This document shows, in pieces, positions 14,301 through 20,252 of a DNA stretch of 26,499 bases. The DNA is from a virus. Both the position numbers and the translations under genes were made by a program. The number at the start of each line of letters is the position of its first letter. Positions within the stretch are counted from its first letter, which is position 1. The notes below the pieces were generated by a model that saw only the letters and a program-made list of their open reading frames with translations, made no database searches and was not told the origin of the DNA. The stretch spans positions 1-26,499 of the IMG/VR virus record IMGVR_UViG_3300025085_000155; one strand, written 5' to 3'.

Positions 14301-14740
14301 AAATTGTTTAGGCCCGTTTGGTTTTGAGCCAACAGTACCAAGTGTGCTCGTCGGTTAATGATGTTCTTTTCTTGACGCTTTGTAGCCTCTTCATCCTCAA
14401 CAACAACGGCGCTGTTCTCTTCTTTCTTTTTACGACCCTTTTTACTCTTTCGAATTTCTTCGTAATCTTCTTTCCATTTGTCAACGGAGTCAATAAAGTA
14501 AGCCTCAATCCCATAGATTGGCTTAAAATCTTTGCCCTCTGCCTGCATCTTTTTAGCATGAAGCACCTGATGTGATAGCCCATTCATGTTGCCGTGGTCT
14601 GTCAACGCCAGAGCATCACAGCCATTTTCATAGGCAAAGTTCATGTGGTCTTGAGGATAACCCAAACCATCGAACACACTAAACACACTATGCGCGTGCA
14701 AGCCAACAAACTTAACACTCGACTTATTCACTACACTCAT
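11309..14740 (-). CDS. dnaE: DNA polymerase III alpha subunit (DnaE type)
   Basis: A 1143-residue replicative polymerase, close to E. coli DnaE (1160). The N-terminal PHP domain starts GLHAHSVFSVFDG, with TDHGN and IYGIEAY following. The palm has GRGSAAGSLVAYVLGI and PDIDYD, with the paired aspartates, and the third aspartate in KFDILGL. The finger region includes YRPGPLSAKVHD, HGFLIFQEQ and YFSGYGFNKSHAVSYSI. A helix-hairpin-helix, IKGLGDKAVEQIL, comes near residue 950, then a C-terminal OB-like region. Catalytic elements look complete. It would be the phage's own DNA polymerase; no separate epsilon or clamp gene is visible here. The ATG follows GGAG and overlaps the preceding gene by 17 bases. 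Confidence 0.96.
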   Translation of the reverse strand: MSVVNKSSVKFVGLHAHSVFSVFDGLGYPQDHMNFAYENGCDALALTDHGNMNGLSHQVLHAKKMQAEGKDFKPIYGIEAYFIDSVDKWKEDYEEIRKSKKGRKKKEENSAVVVEDEEATKRQEKNIINRRAHLVLLAQNQTGLNNLFQLISKSFNGDSFYRYPRIDYKMLAEHHEGIIVSSACMGGPLSKDYWNNRESGHEAVQAAMTETIDNFVEIFGDRFYGELQWNAIPEQHEINKHIIEASKKLDVKLISTADSHYPRPDLFKDRSLYRQLGWLGKSKPDYAENTLPQSREELKYELYPKNGDEMWESYNNYSKQCEVNYDDDLVRESIEETYRIAHERIASFSPDSTVRLPDFVVPDGSTADQELDRLCNRGISEYGFDKQPEYIQRVKEELQVIKDRGFSKYFLTMKAVSDEAKKTQLVGAGRGSAAGSLVAYVLGITGIDPIKYGLLFSRFLRKDAKDYPDIDYDVADPMVLKEVLIEKWGKNTVVPISNYNTLQLRSLIKDISKFYGLDFSEVNKVTSVMLKEATPIAKKAHGITAGVYAPTFEEVKEYSHTLKEFLNKYPHIATHVDNLYGQVRSISRHAGGVVIADELNKHMPLINSAGVQQTPWSEGQNVRHLEPLGFIKFDILGLASLRMLEGAIRHVLRRHEGVEEPTFQDVKDWYDRHLDPNVLDLDDQKVYKNVFHKGKWAGVFQFTEKGAQGFCKKAKPTSIIDISAITSIYRPGPLSAKVHDHYVAAKRNPKGVKYLHPLVKEVTKETHGFLIFQEQIALLAHKLGKNLTLDEGNLLRKLLTKKGTTGKTYEKKKKIHGKFIEGCEEKGITMREAEKLWQTFEYFSGYGFNKSHAVSYSILSYQCAHLLTYYPVEWMAAYLDKEPEGRKERAINIVQSLGYRVKRPHINESGQVWDIGADNKSLIQPLTSIKGLGDKAVEQILAHRPFNTVEELLFNEEVVYSKLNKKALDVLTRCGALNCMVDERFTGMKHFWSAVAVDRPKKEKNLNENIDLYKPEGDFSDQEKIEYLTGLTGIFPFNLVIKKKVYDMINKNKIPPLGEFDKDLGIAWFIPREVIEKKTKHGKTYYIVRTIDDTNNQFSIKCWGVDPIRDRIAINRPYLAKLDYNETWGFSTRSIKYNWRMIN

Positions 14741-14924
14741 TCTCTAGCTCCTCAATGTACTCATTACATCTTTTTAGTTCATCATGAATCTCTTTATAGT
14801 ATTCATCAAAAACGTATTCCAGCAACCGGCGTTGGGCGTCTGTTAGCCACACAATATTAGTTGGAAACCCGGCGTCACGAAGGACAACCAAAGGAATCTT
14901 TTCGTATTCAGTTTCGTAATTCAA
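14724..14924 (-). CDS. Small protein upstream of dnaE, unknown function
   Basis: I choose the TTG at 14924, which overlaps the upstream stop as TTGA and lies seven bases after GGGAGG, giving 66 residues (MNYETEYEKIPLVVLRDAG...). The frame continues ten codons further upstream. A short beta-like start is followed by two helices (TDAQRRLLEYVFDEYYKEIH and DELKRCNEYIEELENE) that could form a coiled coil. The family is unknown. A promoter with TTGTCA and TATAAT lies just upstream and would drive this gene and the polymerase. Confidence 0.7.
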   Translation of the reverse strand: MNYETEYEKIPLVVLRDAGFPTNIVWLTDAQRRLLEYVFDEYYKEIHDELKRCNEYIEELENECSE

Positions 14925-15103
14925 TCTATTTCCTCCCATGCTTTTCTGTCCCAAAGCATGTCATCATTATACCCCATTTTTGTGTTTATGACAAGCTCTT
15001 CTAGGGCCTCAATTTTATTTCTTAACTCTTCAATCTCTTCCATTAACTCGTTATTCATCTTGCGAAGAGAAGCTATTGTTTGGTCTTTGTTCGTCTTGTT
15101 CAT
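14921..15103 (-). CDS. Small coiled-coil protein
   Basis: A 60-residue protein from the ATG at 15103, ten bases after AGGA. Residues 8-42 form a strong heptad pattern (IASLRKMNNELMEEIEELRN and onward), so a coiled coil is likely. A short DDMLWDRKAWEEID tail follows. It overlaps the end of the nucleotidyltransferase-like gene by 53 bases and the next gene by TTGA. Function unknown; such short coiled coils in phages may be adaptors. Confidence 0.65.
   Translation of the reverse strand: MNKTNKDQTIASLRKMNNELMEEIEELRNKIEALEELVINTKMGYNDDMLWDRKAWEEID
14966..14994 (-). promoter_or_regulatory. Sigma70-like promoter for the dnaE region
   Basis: TTGTCA (14989-14994) and TATAAT (14966-14971), 17-base spacer, inside the coiled-coil gene. 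It would transcribe the 66-residue gene and dnaE. Confidence 0.7.
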
Positions 15104-15968
15104 AATTAATAATCCTTTCTTTTCCTCTGTTATAAAAGTACTTACTTCTTGGAGCCTTAATACTAAAATTAGACTTTAAAAATTCAACGTACTCATTCCA
15201 ATTAGTAATGGGAAAATAAAATCTAGCTTCAATTTTTTCATAGTCTTCAAGATTAATAAATGAAAATAGATCTGAAAGATTAAATTTTCTGGCTGAGTAG
15301 CGTTCCGCAATTGGAAGAGGCACATTCCAATTCTCATCGTCCAAACCTGTGGCGGGTGAAAAGAATCCAGTTCCTTTATTTCTTACGGTCTTTATGGCTT
15401 CCTTCAAATCGGGCTGCGAAAAGGTAAAAGGCAACAAAAGATCATCTAAAAAAGTCTTTTCATCATGAATAAAACACGCTTGCTGACTACTCCGAAAAAC
15501 ATCTCGCGACTTTTGTGGTTGCCAGATGTGCGTAGCTGAAAAGGGGAAGGAAACAAAAAACTTATCAGGAACAAAATTCGCACTAAAGTTATGTGCTACT
15601 CGACTTGCTACAGACGCAGCGTTAAGAATGCCCCACCAGCATGAATCTCTTTTGCCGACATCTTTTTGATGATTCCAAGAATAGTAAATTGGGATGTATC
15701 TCTTCTTTTCATGTGGTCTAAATTCGTATTGACGCCAAAAATAGATTGGATCTTCAACCCATGAGCCAATTTGGCCTTTTAATAATTTAATTTGTGAATA
15801 GTCGGCGTTGATCCAAATAGAATGACAGCCGGCGCTCGCACACTCCAATACGGAAGCTTGAATCGCATTAATGCCCTCTCCCACGTTTACAAAGCCATCA
15901 TCCCAGATTTTATCAAAAATGCTGTATGGTTTAGAAAGCGGTATTATTCCTACAAAGTGTTTAGCCAT
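15051..15968 (-). CDS. Nucleotidyltransferase-like protein (tentative)
   Basis: A 305-residue protein. The start, VGIIPLSKPY, then NAIQASVLECASAGCHSIWI and IGSWVEDPIY, resembles the opening Rossmann-like half of sugar-phosphate nucleotidyltransferases, where a strand-loop binds the nucleotide and a helix-strand unit follows. The usual GxGTR signature is absent, so an altered or inactive version is possible. Later segments are rich in Trp, Tyr and Phe. The C-terminal 20 residues overlap the coiled-coil gene. It follows the 248-residue gene with an 8-base overlap, so the pair probably work together. The assignment rests on pattern only; confidence that it is a real gene is high, in the function low. 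Confidence 0.75.
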   Translation of the reverse strand: MAKHFVGIIPLSKPYSIFDKIWDDGFVNVGEGINAIQASVLECASAGCHSIWINADYSQIKLLKGQIGSWVEDPIYFWRQYEFRPHEKKRYIPIYYSWNHQKDVGKRDSCWWGILNAASVASRVAHNFSANFVPDKFFVSFPFSATHIWQPQKSRDVFRSSQQACFIHDEKTFLDDLLLPFTFSQPDLKEAIKTVRNKGTGFFSPATGLDDENWNVPLPIAERYSARKFNLSDLFSFINLEDYEKIEARFYFPITNWNEYVEFLKSNFSIKAPRSKYFYNRGKERIINYEQDEQRPNNSFSSQDE

Positions 15969-16707
15969 TGGTATTGTCTATAATGTTGTCAGGCAAATTT
16001 AAATTATAATGTGCCCTTTTTAATCTTTTGTGGTGGTAAAGCTTCGTTACGTTTCCCTTCACATGAGACTTGTGACCATTTATTTTAAGCCACCATCCAA
16101 CTTTACGGCGGACCATGAACTCTGAATGTTCGTGACTATTGAGTTGCTTGGCCGTTAATTTAGACTTAATGTACATTAAATTCTGTTTTCCAAAACTAAT
16201 TTCCGTCACAAAACAATCTTCGTCTGTGATAAATGTTTTGTTATCAGGGGTTAGTAGATAACGTTTTTTAAGAACATCCACAACTTCATAATAATTTACA
16301 GTCCTTCTTATGTTCTCTATCTCTTCCGCATCAAATAAAAACAACTTCTTAAAATAAAGTTTTTGTGAGGAAGTTTGAGAGATTAAGGACAGGTAGCCAC
16401 TTCTCAAATAGATTAAATCTATTGAAGGAAAAATTAGTTTTCCAGTGATCGCCAATTTTATTTTCTCGGTGGCCACAACATCTTGAAGCTGTTGGTCTTC
16501 TCCGCTCACCTCGTGTGAAAAATAAACAACCTTCCCATTGGTTAAGAGGGGAAGGTTGTTATCCACAGCAAAATCAACTGCTTTTAAAGTTGCGCCGGCG
16601 ACCAATTCATCACATTCAAATGTCGCTGGTGCTACTAATTTCATTTTTAGTTTATTATAATAGCGCAGTGGCTGGCCAAAAAAATCAATTAACCACGCCC
16701 AGAACAT
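15961..16707 (-). CDS. Protein of unknown function paired with the nucleotidyltransferase-like gene
   Basis: Up to 248 residues. The longest start (ATG at 16707, MFWAWLIDFFGQPLRYY) overlaps the GroES-like gene by 23 bases and lacks a clear ribosome binding site; a later ATG at 16644 (MKLVAPATFECDELV) is the alternative. The segment FECDELVAGATLKAVDFAVD followed by NNLPLLTNG looks like a nucleotide- or sugar-binding alpha/beta start. The C-terminal third is basic (MVRRKVGWWLKINGHKSHVK). I do not recognise the family. Its tight coupling to the 305-residue gene suggests a shared pathway, perhaps modification of a sugar or nucleotide, but that is inference. Confidence 0.7.
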   Translation of the reverse strand: MFWAWLIDFFGQPLRYYNKLKMKLVAPATFECDELVAGATLKAVDFAVDNNLPLLTNGKVVYFSHEVSGEDQQLQDVVATEKIKLAITGKLIFPSIDLIYLRSGYLSLISQTSSQKLYFKKLFLFDAEEIENIRRTVNYYEVVDVLKKRYLLTPDNKTFITDEDCFVTEISFGKQNLMYIKSKLTAKQLNSHEHSEFMVRRKVGWWLKINGHKSHVKGNVTKLYHHKRLKRAHYNLNLPDNIIDNTNG

Positions 16708-16957
16708 GGTTTTCTAAAATCAAATGGCATGTTTCGCCAAATACCATGGCTTCGCGCAACATGTGTCCCTCAACAACAATTTTATCACCCATGTTTAACA
16801 CGTTATAAAATTTAGAATCATCGGCCACAGACTTAACAGCAACAACTTCAAACTCTTTTTGGTTAGTTACCATGTCATCTGGTAAATAAAATGTAGGCTT
16901 CGAATTTTCCTCTTCAGCTAGTGGCTCTACCACCACCATTCTATTCAACGGTTTCAT
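16685..16957 (-). CDS. GroES-like co-chaperonin
   Basis: A 90-residue protein with the GroES layout: MKPLNRMVVVEPLAEEE (GroES IRPLHDRVIVKR), a flexible segment with a hydrophobic FYLP at about 24-27 where GroES has its mobile loop, then EFEVVAVKS, a MGDKIVVEG turn (GroES VGDIVIF) and the C-terminal CHLILENHVLGVV (GroES VLIMSESDILAIV). GroES is 97 residues and phage T4 gp31 is 111. It would cap a GroEL ring; whether it prefers the phage GroEL at 4348-5931 or the host one is unknown. It overlaps the upstream stop by ATGA after GGAG. Identification is by pattern, with low overall identity. Confidence 0.8.
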   Translation of the reverse strand: MKPLNRMVVVEPLAEEENSKPTFYLPDDMVTNQKEFEVVAVKSVADDSKFYNVLNMGDKIVVEGHMLREAMVFGETCHLILENHVLGVVN

Positions 16958-17211
16958 TCAACTGTCTCCTTTTCCGCAAAACCAGTCTCAATGGACTCGT
17001 AAATGGCTGTAAGGTCGTCAAAATTAATTTGTTGTTCCCACATGCGAAATGCCTTGGTTGCCATCGAGATTTCGTCTTTTGATAACCAACGGTTATCGAC
17101 AAAGTTACGTCGAAGGTCCTTTCGTTGTTCGCGGTATGGCCTCATGCTATCTTCAATAGCTGCCAATGATTGTACATACTCTGCAAATTTTTGTCGCTTT
17201 TCCTTTTCCAC
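16954..17211 (-). CDS. Small helical protein, unknown function
   Basis: An 85-residue protein starting at a GTG six bases after AGGAGG. Predicted all-helical: KRQKFAEYVQSLAAIED, MRPYREQRKDLRRNFVDNRW, LSKDEISMATKAFRMWEQQI, FDDLTAIYESIE. The 'PYREQRKDL' to 'N-WLSKDE' pattern seems familiar from unannotated phage proteins, but no function is known to me. It is ATGA-coupled to the GroES-like gene downstream. Confidence 0.75.
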   Translation of the reverse strand: MEKEKRQKFAEYVQSLAAIEDSMRPYREQRKDLRRNFVDNRWLSKDEISMATKAFRMWEQQINFDDLTAIYESIETGFAEKETVE

Positions 17212-17220
17212 TACTTCCTC

Positions 17221-17448
17221 CTATAATATATTAGTGTTTTCAGATTCTTGTTGGACGATTCGTCCAGATGCAAAAGACCACCGATGGTAAACAACGCCTT
17301 TTGTATCCACCCTGTGTTCCATAACAAGGTGGTTGTCGCTTGCTGGCGCGCCCTCTTGTTTACAGACCGGGCATTTATAATGTCGCCCAACGGTAATGTC
17401 GTAAATGTTCTCAACCCTTGAGCAGTGCTCGTTCCCTTTCCGATTCAT
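17221..17448 (-). CDS. Small zinc-knuckle-like protein
   Basis: A 75-residue protein. After a basic start comes a YDITVGRHYKCPVCKQEGA segment with a CPVC pair, and further His residues (DNHLVMEHRVD, YHRWSF) that could complete a metal site. The ATG lies eight bases after GGGGAG and overlaps the upstream gene by 38 bases. A different frame here (17211-17414) lacks the cysteine pair and is not chosen. Function unknown; possibly a nucleic-acid-binding knuckle. Confidence 0.65.
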   Translation of the reverse strand: MNRKGNEHCSRVENIYDITVGRHYKCPVCKQEGAPASDNHLVMEHRVDTKGVVYHRWSFASGRIVQQESENTNIL

Positions 17449-17575
17449 TCAATTTCTCCCCTTGTTCTTCTCGCTCTAACAGTTTAGCAAGATCTTCGTA
17501 CTTTGTCAAGACCTCTTGAGTTGTTAAATTCTCTTCGTTTTTTAGCTTTTCAATTATTTGTTTAATTTTTCCCAT
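17411..17575 (-). CDS. Small helical protein next to tRNA-Thr
   Basis: 54 residues from the ATG at 17575 (MGKIKQIIEKLKNEEN), six bases after AGGAGG. The frame runs on upstream but that part is the tRNA-Thr gene, so the later start is required. Predicted two-helix protein, very charged, with LTTQEVLTKYEDLAKLLERE. Function unknown. It follows the tRNA by less than 20 bases and was probably processed from the same transcript. Confidence 0.7.
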   Translation of the reverse strand: MGKIKQIIEKLKNEENLTTQEVLTKYEDLAKLLEREEQGEKLNESERERALLKG

Positions 17576-17592
17576 CTCAAATCCTCCTTTGG

Positions 17593-17668
17593 TGGAGCCA
17601 CAAACAGGAGTCGAACCCGTGGCATCGTCATTACAAGTGACGCGCTCTACCAACTGAGCTATTGTGGC
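17593..17668 (-). tRNA. tRNA-Thr (anticodon UGU)
   Basis: A standard 76-base cloverleaf: acceptor GCCACAA with TTGTGGC, D arm GCTC...GAGC, anticodon stem CGTCA/TGACG with loop CTTGTAA (anticodon TGT), T arm ACGGG/CCTGT, and encoded CCA. It lies 65 bases after the tmRNA and likely shares its transcript. Confidence 0.96.
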
Positions 17669-17733
17669 TTTGTAGTTTTTATCCTCTGCGCATCTAATTC
17701 TTCTGCCCTAAAGGTGGAAACGCCCAGATTGGT

Positions 17734-18100
17734 TGGTGGAGTCGGAGGGAGTCGAACCCTCGTCCTAAACACATCAAATTTTTCGTCATTCACAAGGTTG
17801 TTTGGTTATTTGACACCAACAAACTCTGCGCCACGCGCCACCTACTTTTTTTAAGAGAAGTAAGAAACTCTGGCGGCATAGCCTCCACCAAGTTTATTTA
17901 TTTGGAAAACTTGGAAAACCTCATTAGCAGTCTTTGGTTTACAAGGCGCTGCCGGTCCCCGTAACTATGCCGCTAGGGCGTAGTTATAATTTTCAACGTT
18001 ATCGTTGGCAATTAAAATGTTTCAGCGTTTTTAAAGAGCCACGCTGCCCTCTTCCTTGCACGAAAAATCCTCCTTGCCCAGTCGAAACCGTTTCGACCCC
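17734..18100 (-). ncRNA. ssrA: tmRNA (transfer-messenger RNA), one-piece form
   Basis: The 5' end reads GGGGTCGAAACGGTTTCGAC, matching the tmRNA consensus, and pairs through GGGGTCG/CGACTCC with the 3' end. The 3' part has GGACGAGGGTTCGACTCCC followed by the acceptor strand, A and CCA, very like E. coli tmRNA. At 18009-17965 is a tag reading frame: GCC AAC GAT AAC GTT GAA AAT TAT AAC TAC GCC CTA GCG GCA TAG, giving ANDNVENYNYALAA, which ends in the protease-recognised ALAA. The total of 367 bases is close to E. coli's 363. With host SmpB it would rescue stalled ribosomes and tag the unfinished protein for destruction. A perfect -35 box lies upstream. It sits between a DUF3310 gene and tRNA-Thr. 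Confidence 0.93.
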
Positions 18101-18118
18101 GTATAGTAATTATTTGTC

Positions 18119-18148
18119 TCTGTACATAAAATGAACTATTAGTGTCAA
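18119..18148 (-). promoter_or_regulatory. Probable tmRNA promoter
   Basis: A perfect TTGACA (18143-18148) with a weak TACAGA (18119-18124) 18 bases downstream, just before the tmRNA 5' end at 18100. The -10 is poor, so the exact start is uncertain. Confidence 0.5.
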
Positions 18149-18244
18149 TTATTAAAAGTCCTAGCCCCGCATACATTAAGCATTCCATGATCGTTTCATA
18201 AACGATCAACGAAAGCCAATCCATTAATAACTCAAACGGTTCTA

Positions 18245-18571
18245 CTATCTCTCCAACTGATTAATCAAGTAGTCCAAATACCAGCGAGCCTTTTTGAGAT
18301 CGCCAAGTGTATCTCCTTTGTGTTTGGCTCGTGTAACGTATTTTACCACGTTTCCCTCGATAAAGTCAAGCTTCCAATCAACGATCGCATCAATAACTTC
18401 AATCTTTCCAGCGTTGTAGTGCGGTGGGTGATTGACTTTTGACAACTTATTTAATTGTGCATGTTCTGCCATTTCCATTTTAATGTTGTCAAACTGCTTA
18501 ACATTGTCGAATGGGTCTGGCTCTTTCTTATAAATTGTTGTGTGGTCGTAATACTCTTTAGCGTTTCTCAC
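18245..18571 (-). CDS. DUF3310-type protein (T7 gp1.7-like nucleotide kinase family)
   Basis: A 108-residue protein whose C-terminal half (about 46-105) has the DUF3310 signature: VNHPPHYNAGKIEVIDAI, IEGNVVKYVTRAKHKG, DLKKARWYLDYLI. This domain occurs in many phages and in T7 gp1.7, reported to phosphorylate dTMP and dGMP, so a nucleotide kinase role in DNA precursor supply is plausible. The N-terminal 45 residues are unassigned. The start is GTG after GGAGG and overlaps the transglycosylase gene by 14 bases. It fits the dUTPase and ThyX genes of this window. Confidence 0.85.
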   Translation of the reverse strand: MRNAKEYYDHTTIYKKEPDPFDNVKQFDNIKMEMAEHAQLNKLSKVNHPPHYNAGKIEVIDAIVDWKLDFIEGNVVKYVTRAKHKGDTLGDLKKARWYLDYLINQLER

Positions 18572-19031
18572 TCTTTTCCTCCGTGTGATACATAATTCTC
18601 GTAGCCGTCTTCATGACCTTTTTAGCGTATTGTTTGCCGTGCTTAATTGGGTTTTTTCCTTTACATCTAAACCCTGCGTTATAGCCGCATAATGCCGTGT
18701 AGTAATTGCCCTTGGCGTATTTGTGTAGCCAGTAGCCTAAGATTCTTGAACCTACCTTTATAGATGTTTTGGGGTTTTTTAATTGTTTGCAGGTCCAACC
18801 CCTGCTCCATTTCGGAATCACCTGTGTTAGTCCGCAAGCATTAGCATAACTTACCACATGTGGCCTCCAATTACTTTCTACACTAATCAAAGAAACAAAA
18901 ACAATTGGATCTAACTTATGTTTTTTACACTCTTTAACAACCTGTTTTGTGTGCGTGCAAGCGTACTTAGCTCGTGGTATCTGTGCGCTTACCATCGCCG
19001 CACACAAAACGGCTGCTGTAATGGTGTTCAT
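18558..19031 (-). CDS. Lytic transglycosylase with signal peptide
   Basis: A 157-residue secreted enzyme. Residues 1-16 (MNTITAAVLCAAMVSA) form a signal peptide, so it acts in the periplasm. The SLT domain has SVESNW with the catalytic Glu52, the ACGLTQVIP motif, and YYTALCGYNAG, all typical of soluble lytic transglycosylases. The extra cysteines suggest disulfide bonds. It would cut the glycan strands of peptidoglycan, for lysis or DNA entry. It overlaps ThyX by ATGA and the DUF3310 gene by 14 bases. No transmembrane segment follows the signal. Confidence 0.92.
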   Translation of the reverse strand: MNTITAAVLCAAMVSAQIPRAKYACTHTKQVVKECKKHKLDPIVFVSLISVESNWRPHVVSYANACGLTQVIPKWSRGWTCKQLKNPKTSIKVGSRILGYWLHKYAKGNYYTALCGYNAGFRCKGKNPIKHGKQYAKKVMKTATRIMYHTEEKSEKR

Positions 19032-19726
19032 AGACTTGTAATTTCCTTATAGGCTCCAACAGTTACTGGATACAACTTGGTAATTATGTCCAACATAGCT
19101 TTTGCCATCTCTTGAATCTCCCATTGTGCGCCTTCGTGTGTGCGTAGGTCAATGAACTTTAGAATGTTGTTGAGGTTTGCTGAAGCATAGTATTCCGTAT
19201 ACATGTTTTGTGGCAGAACCCCTCTAGCCTGTTCTCGACAAACGCCGGCCTCAATAAGTTCGTTAAACAATTTTAAACTCGCATCATGATGCATTGTAAT
19301 ACAATCAGAGGCTTCATGCTGCCAACTTTCAATAACTGGATCTATTAGCTCTTCAGCATTGCTTGCTTGACGATTAGACTTATGTTGAGTCCTGAAAGCC
19401 TCTGGCTCGTAGAACTGAATGTCAAAGTCGGTGTATCGCCTGCTGATCTCGTTATAAGACCAAGTACGATGTCTGTGATGCTGGGAGCGGACAAACAACG
19501 GCACCTTAACACGAAAGGTTACAAAACAATGTTCTAGAGTTGAAGTGTGCCTATGCTCAATAAGATATTTGATAAGCTTTTTATCCTTCTTCTCCAATTC
19601 TGCTTTTTGTTTGCCAAAGCTTACGCGAGCAGAGTTGACAACGGTTAGGTCATCCCCAACCGCGTCAACCAACTCCACGGAGCCTATGTTGTCTCCGTAA
19701 AGACGCTTTTTCATTCCCACTCTCAT
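19028..19726 (-). CDS. thyX: Flavin-dependent thymidylate synthase
   Basis: A 232-residue ThyX. The family signature RHRTWSYNEISRRY is at 85-98, with HTSTLEHCF at 60-68 and LPQNMYTEYYAS further on. Length matches the 215-260 usual for the family. It makes dTMP from dUMP using FAD and methylene-tetrahydrofolate, complementing the dUTPase in this window. The first ATG (19726) has no clear ribosome binding site but overlaps the upstream small gene's stop (TAAATG); a second ATG four codons later is possible. It is ATGA-coupled to the transglycosylase. Confidence 0.96.
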   Translation of the reverse strand: MRVGMKKRLYGDNIGSVELVDAVGDDLTVVNSARVSFGKQKAELEKKDKKLIKYLIEHRHTSTLEHCFVTFRVKVPLFVRSQHHRHRTWSYNEISRRYTDFDIQFYEPEAFRTQHKSNRQASNAEELIDPVIESWQHEASDCITMHHDASLKLFNELIEAGVCREQARGVLPQNMYTEYYASANLNNILKFIDLRTHEGAQWEIQEMAKAMLDIITKLYPVTVGAYKEITSL

Positions 19727-19837
19727 TTAAATTCCACACATGTAGCCAGCAATAATGGCAAAGCCACAAAGAAAGATTAAACCACCATAAAATACTTTAT
19801 TTGCTTCTTTTATATGTTTATTATCTTGTATTAACAT
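19727..19837 (-). CDS. 36-residue single-pass membrane protein
   Basis: From the ATG at 19837, six bases after AGGAG, the frame gives MLIQDNKHIKEANKV, then one hydrophobic helix FYGGLIFLCGFAIIAGYMCGI and a stop that adjoins the ThyX ATG (TAAATG). One transmembrane segment with a short charged N-terminus fits many phage micro-proteins; its function is unknown. It lies between tRNA-Glu and thyX and is probably co-transcribed with thyX. Confidence 0.7.
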   Translation of the reverse strand: MLIQDNKHIKEANKVFYGGLIFLCGFAIIAGYMCGI

Positions 19838-19849
19838 TTTTTCTCCTTT

Positions 19850-19924
19850 TGGTACTCCCAGAGAGAATTGAACTCTCGTCGCCGGCTTGAAAGGCCGGTG
19901 TCCTAACCGCTAGACGATGGGAGC
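19850..19924 (-). tRNA. tRNA-Glu (anticodon UUC)
   Basis: 75 bases. The acceptor GCTCCCA pairs with TGGGAGT (first pair G-U), anticodon stem CCGGC/GCCGG with loop CTTTCAA (anticodon TTC), T arm GAGAG/CTCTC with TTCAATT, and encoded CCA. Confidence 0.95.
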
Positions 19925-19934
19925 GGGTGGATAT

Positions 19935-20153
19935 TTAACCGTTTGTCCCACTAACGTCGGCAGGCGTCGAGACAGTATCAGCCTTGGTAGCCGTAGCATC
20001 ATCGGGCGAATCAACCACATCCTTTTCAGCCTTCTTTTCTTCTTTAACGTCTGCCACCACATCGGTATCGCACGTCTTCTCTTCCTTGTCTCCGCAACTA
20101 GATGCGATAAATAAAATCGCAACAGTAAGCATCATTGTAGTAAAGTATCTCAT
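19935..20153 (-). CDS. Small lipoprotein
   Basis: A 72-residue protein with a lipoprotein signal: MRYFTTMM, hydrophobic core LTVAILFI, lipobox ASSC (Cys20). The mature part is rich in Asp, Glu, Lys, Thr and Ala and probably disordered. It should be anchored in a bacterial membrane, which points to a Gram-negative or otherwise lipoprotein-making host. Phage lipoproteins can be outer-membrane spanins or superinfection blockers, but the mature sequence gives no clear type. AGGAG lies nine bases before the ATG. Confidence 0.8.
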   Translation of the reverse strand: MRYFTTMMLTVAILFIASSCGDKEEKTCDTDVVADVKEEKKAEKDVVDSPDDATATKADTVSTPADVSGTNG

Positions 20154-20231
20154 TATATTTTCTCCTTTAATGTTTTACTTTTAAGATCCAGCAATTGCTG
20201 AAAATGTTTATTGAGTTTTACCCAATAGGTT

Positions 20232-20239
20232 TAAATAGT
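20232..20239 (-). promoter_or_regulatory. ACTATTTA element between tRNA-like element and lipoprotein
   Basis: The minus strand reads GGAAACTATTTAAACC in the 99-base gap between the tRNA-like element and the lipoprotein gene, about 80 bases before that gene. No TTGACA/TATAAT pair is visible in the same gap. Confidence 0.4.
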
Positions 20240-20252
20240 TTCCTAAACTGTT

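Noticed and set aside
17211-17414. A 67-codon frame overlapping the zinc-knuckle-like gene.
   Set aside because: The other frame (17221-17448) has a better ribosome binding site and a CPVC pair with histidines, so it is the more likely gene.
17576-17653. An upstream extension of the 54-residue gene to 17653.
   Set aside because: The extra 26 codons are the tRNA-Thr sequence. The ATG at 17575 has a perfect ribosome binding site.
18012-18224. A 70-codon minus-strand frame with a hydrophobic N-terminus (MDWLSLIVYETIMECLMYAG).
   Set aside because: Its second half lies inside the 5' part of the tmRNA, which explains that sequence better, and its start has no good ribosome binding site. A short real membrane peptide in the first 35 codons cannot be excluded.
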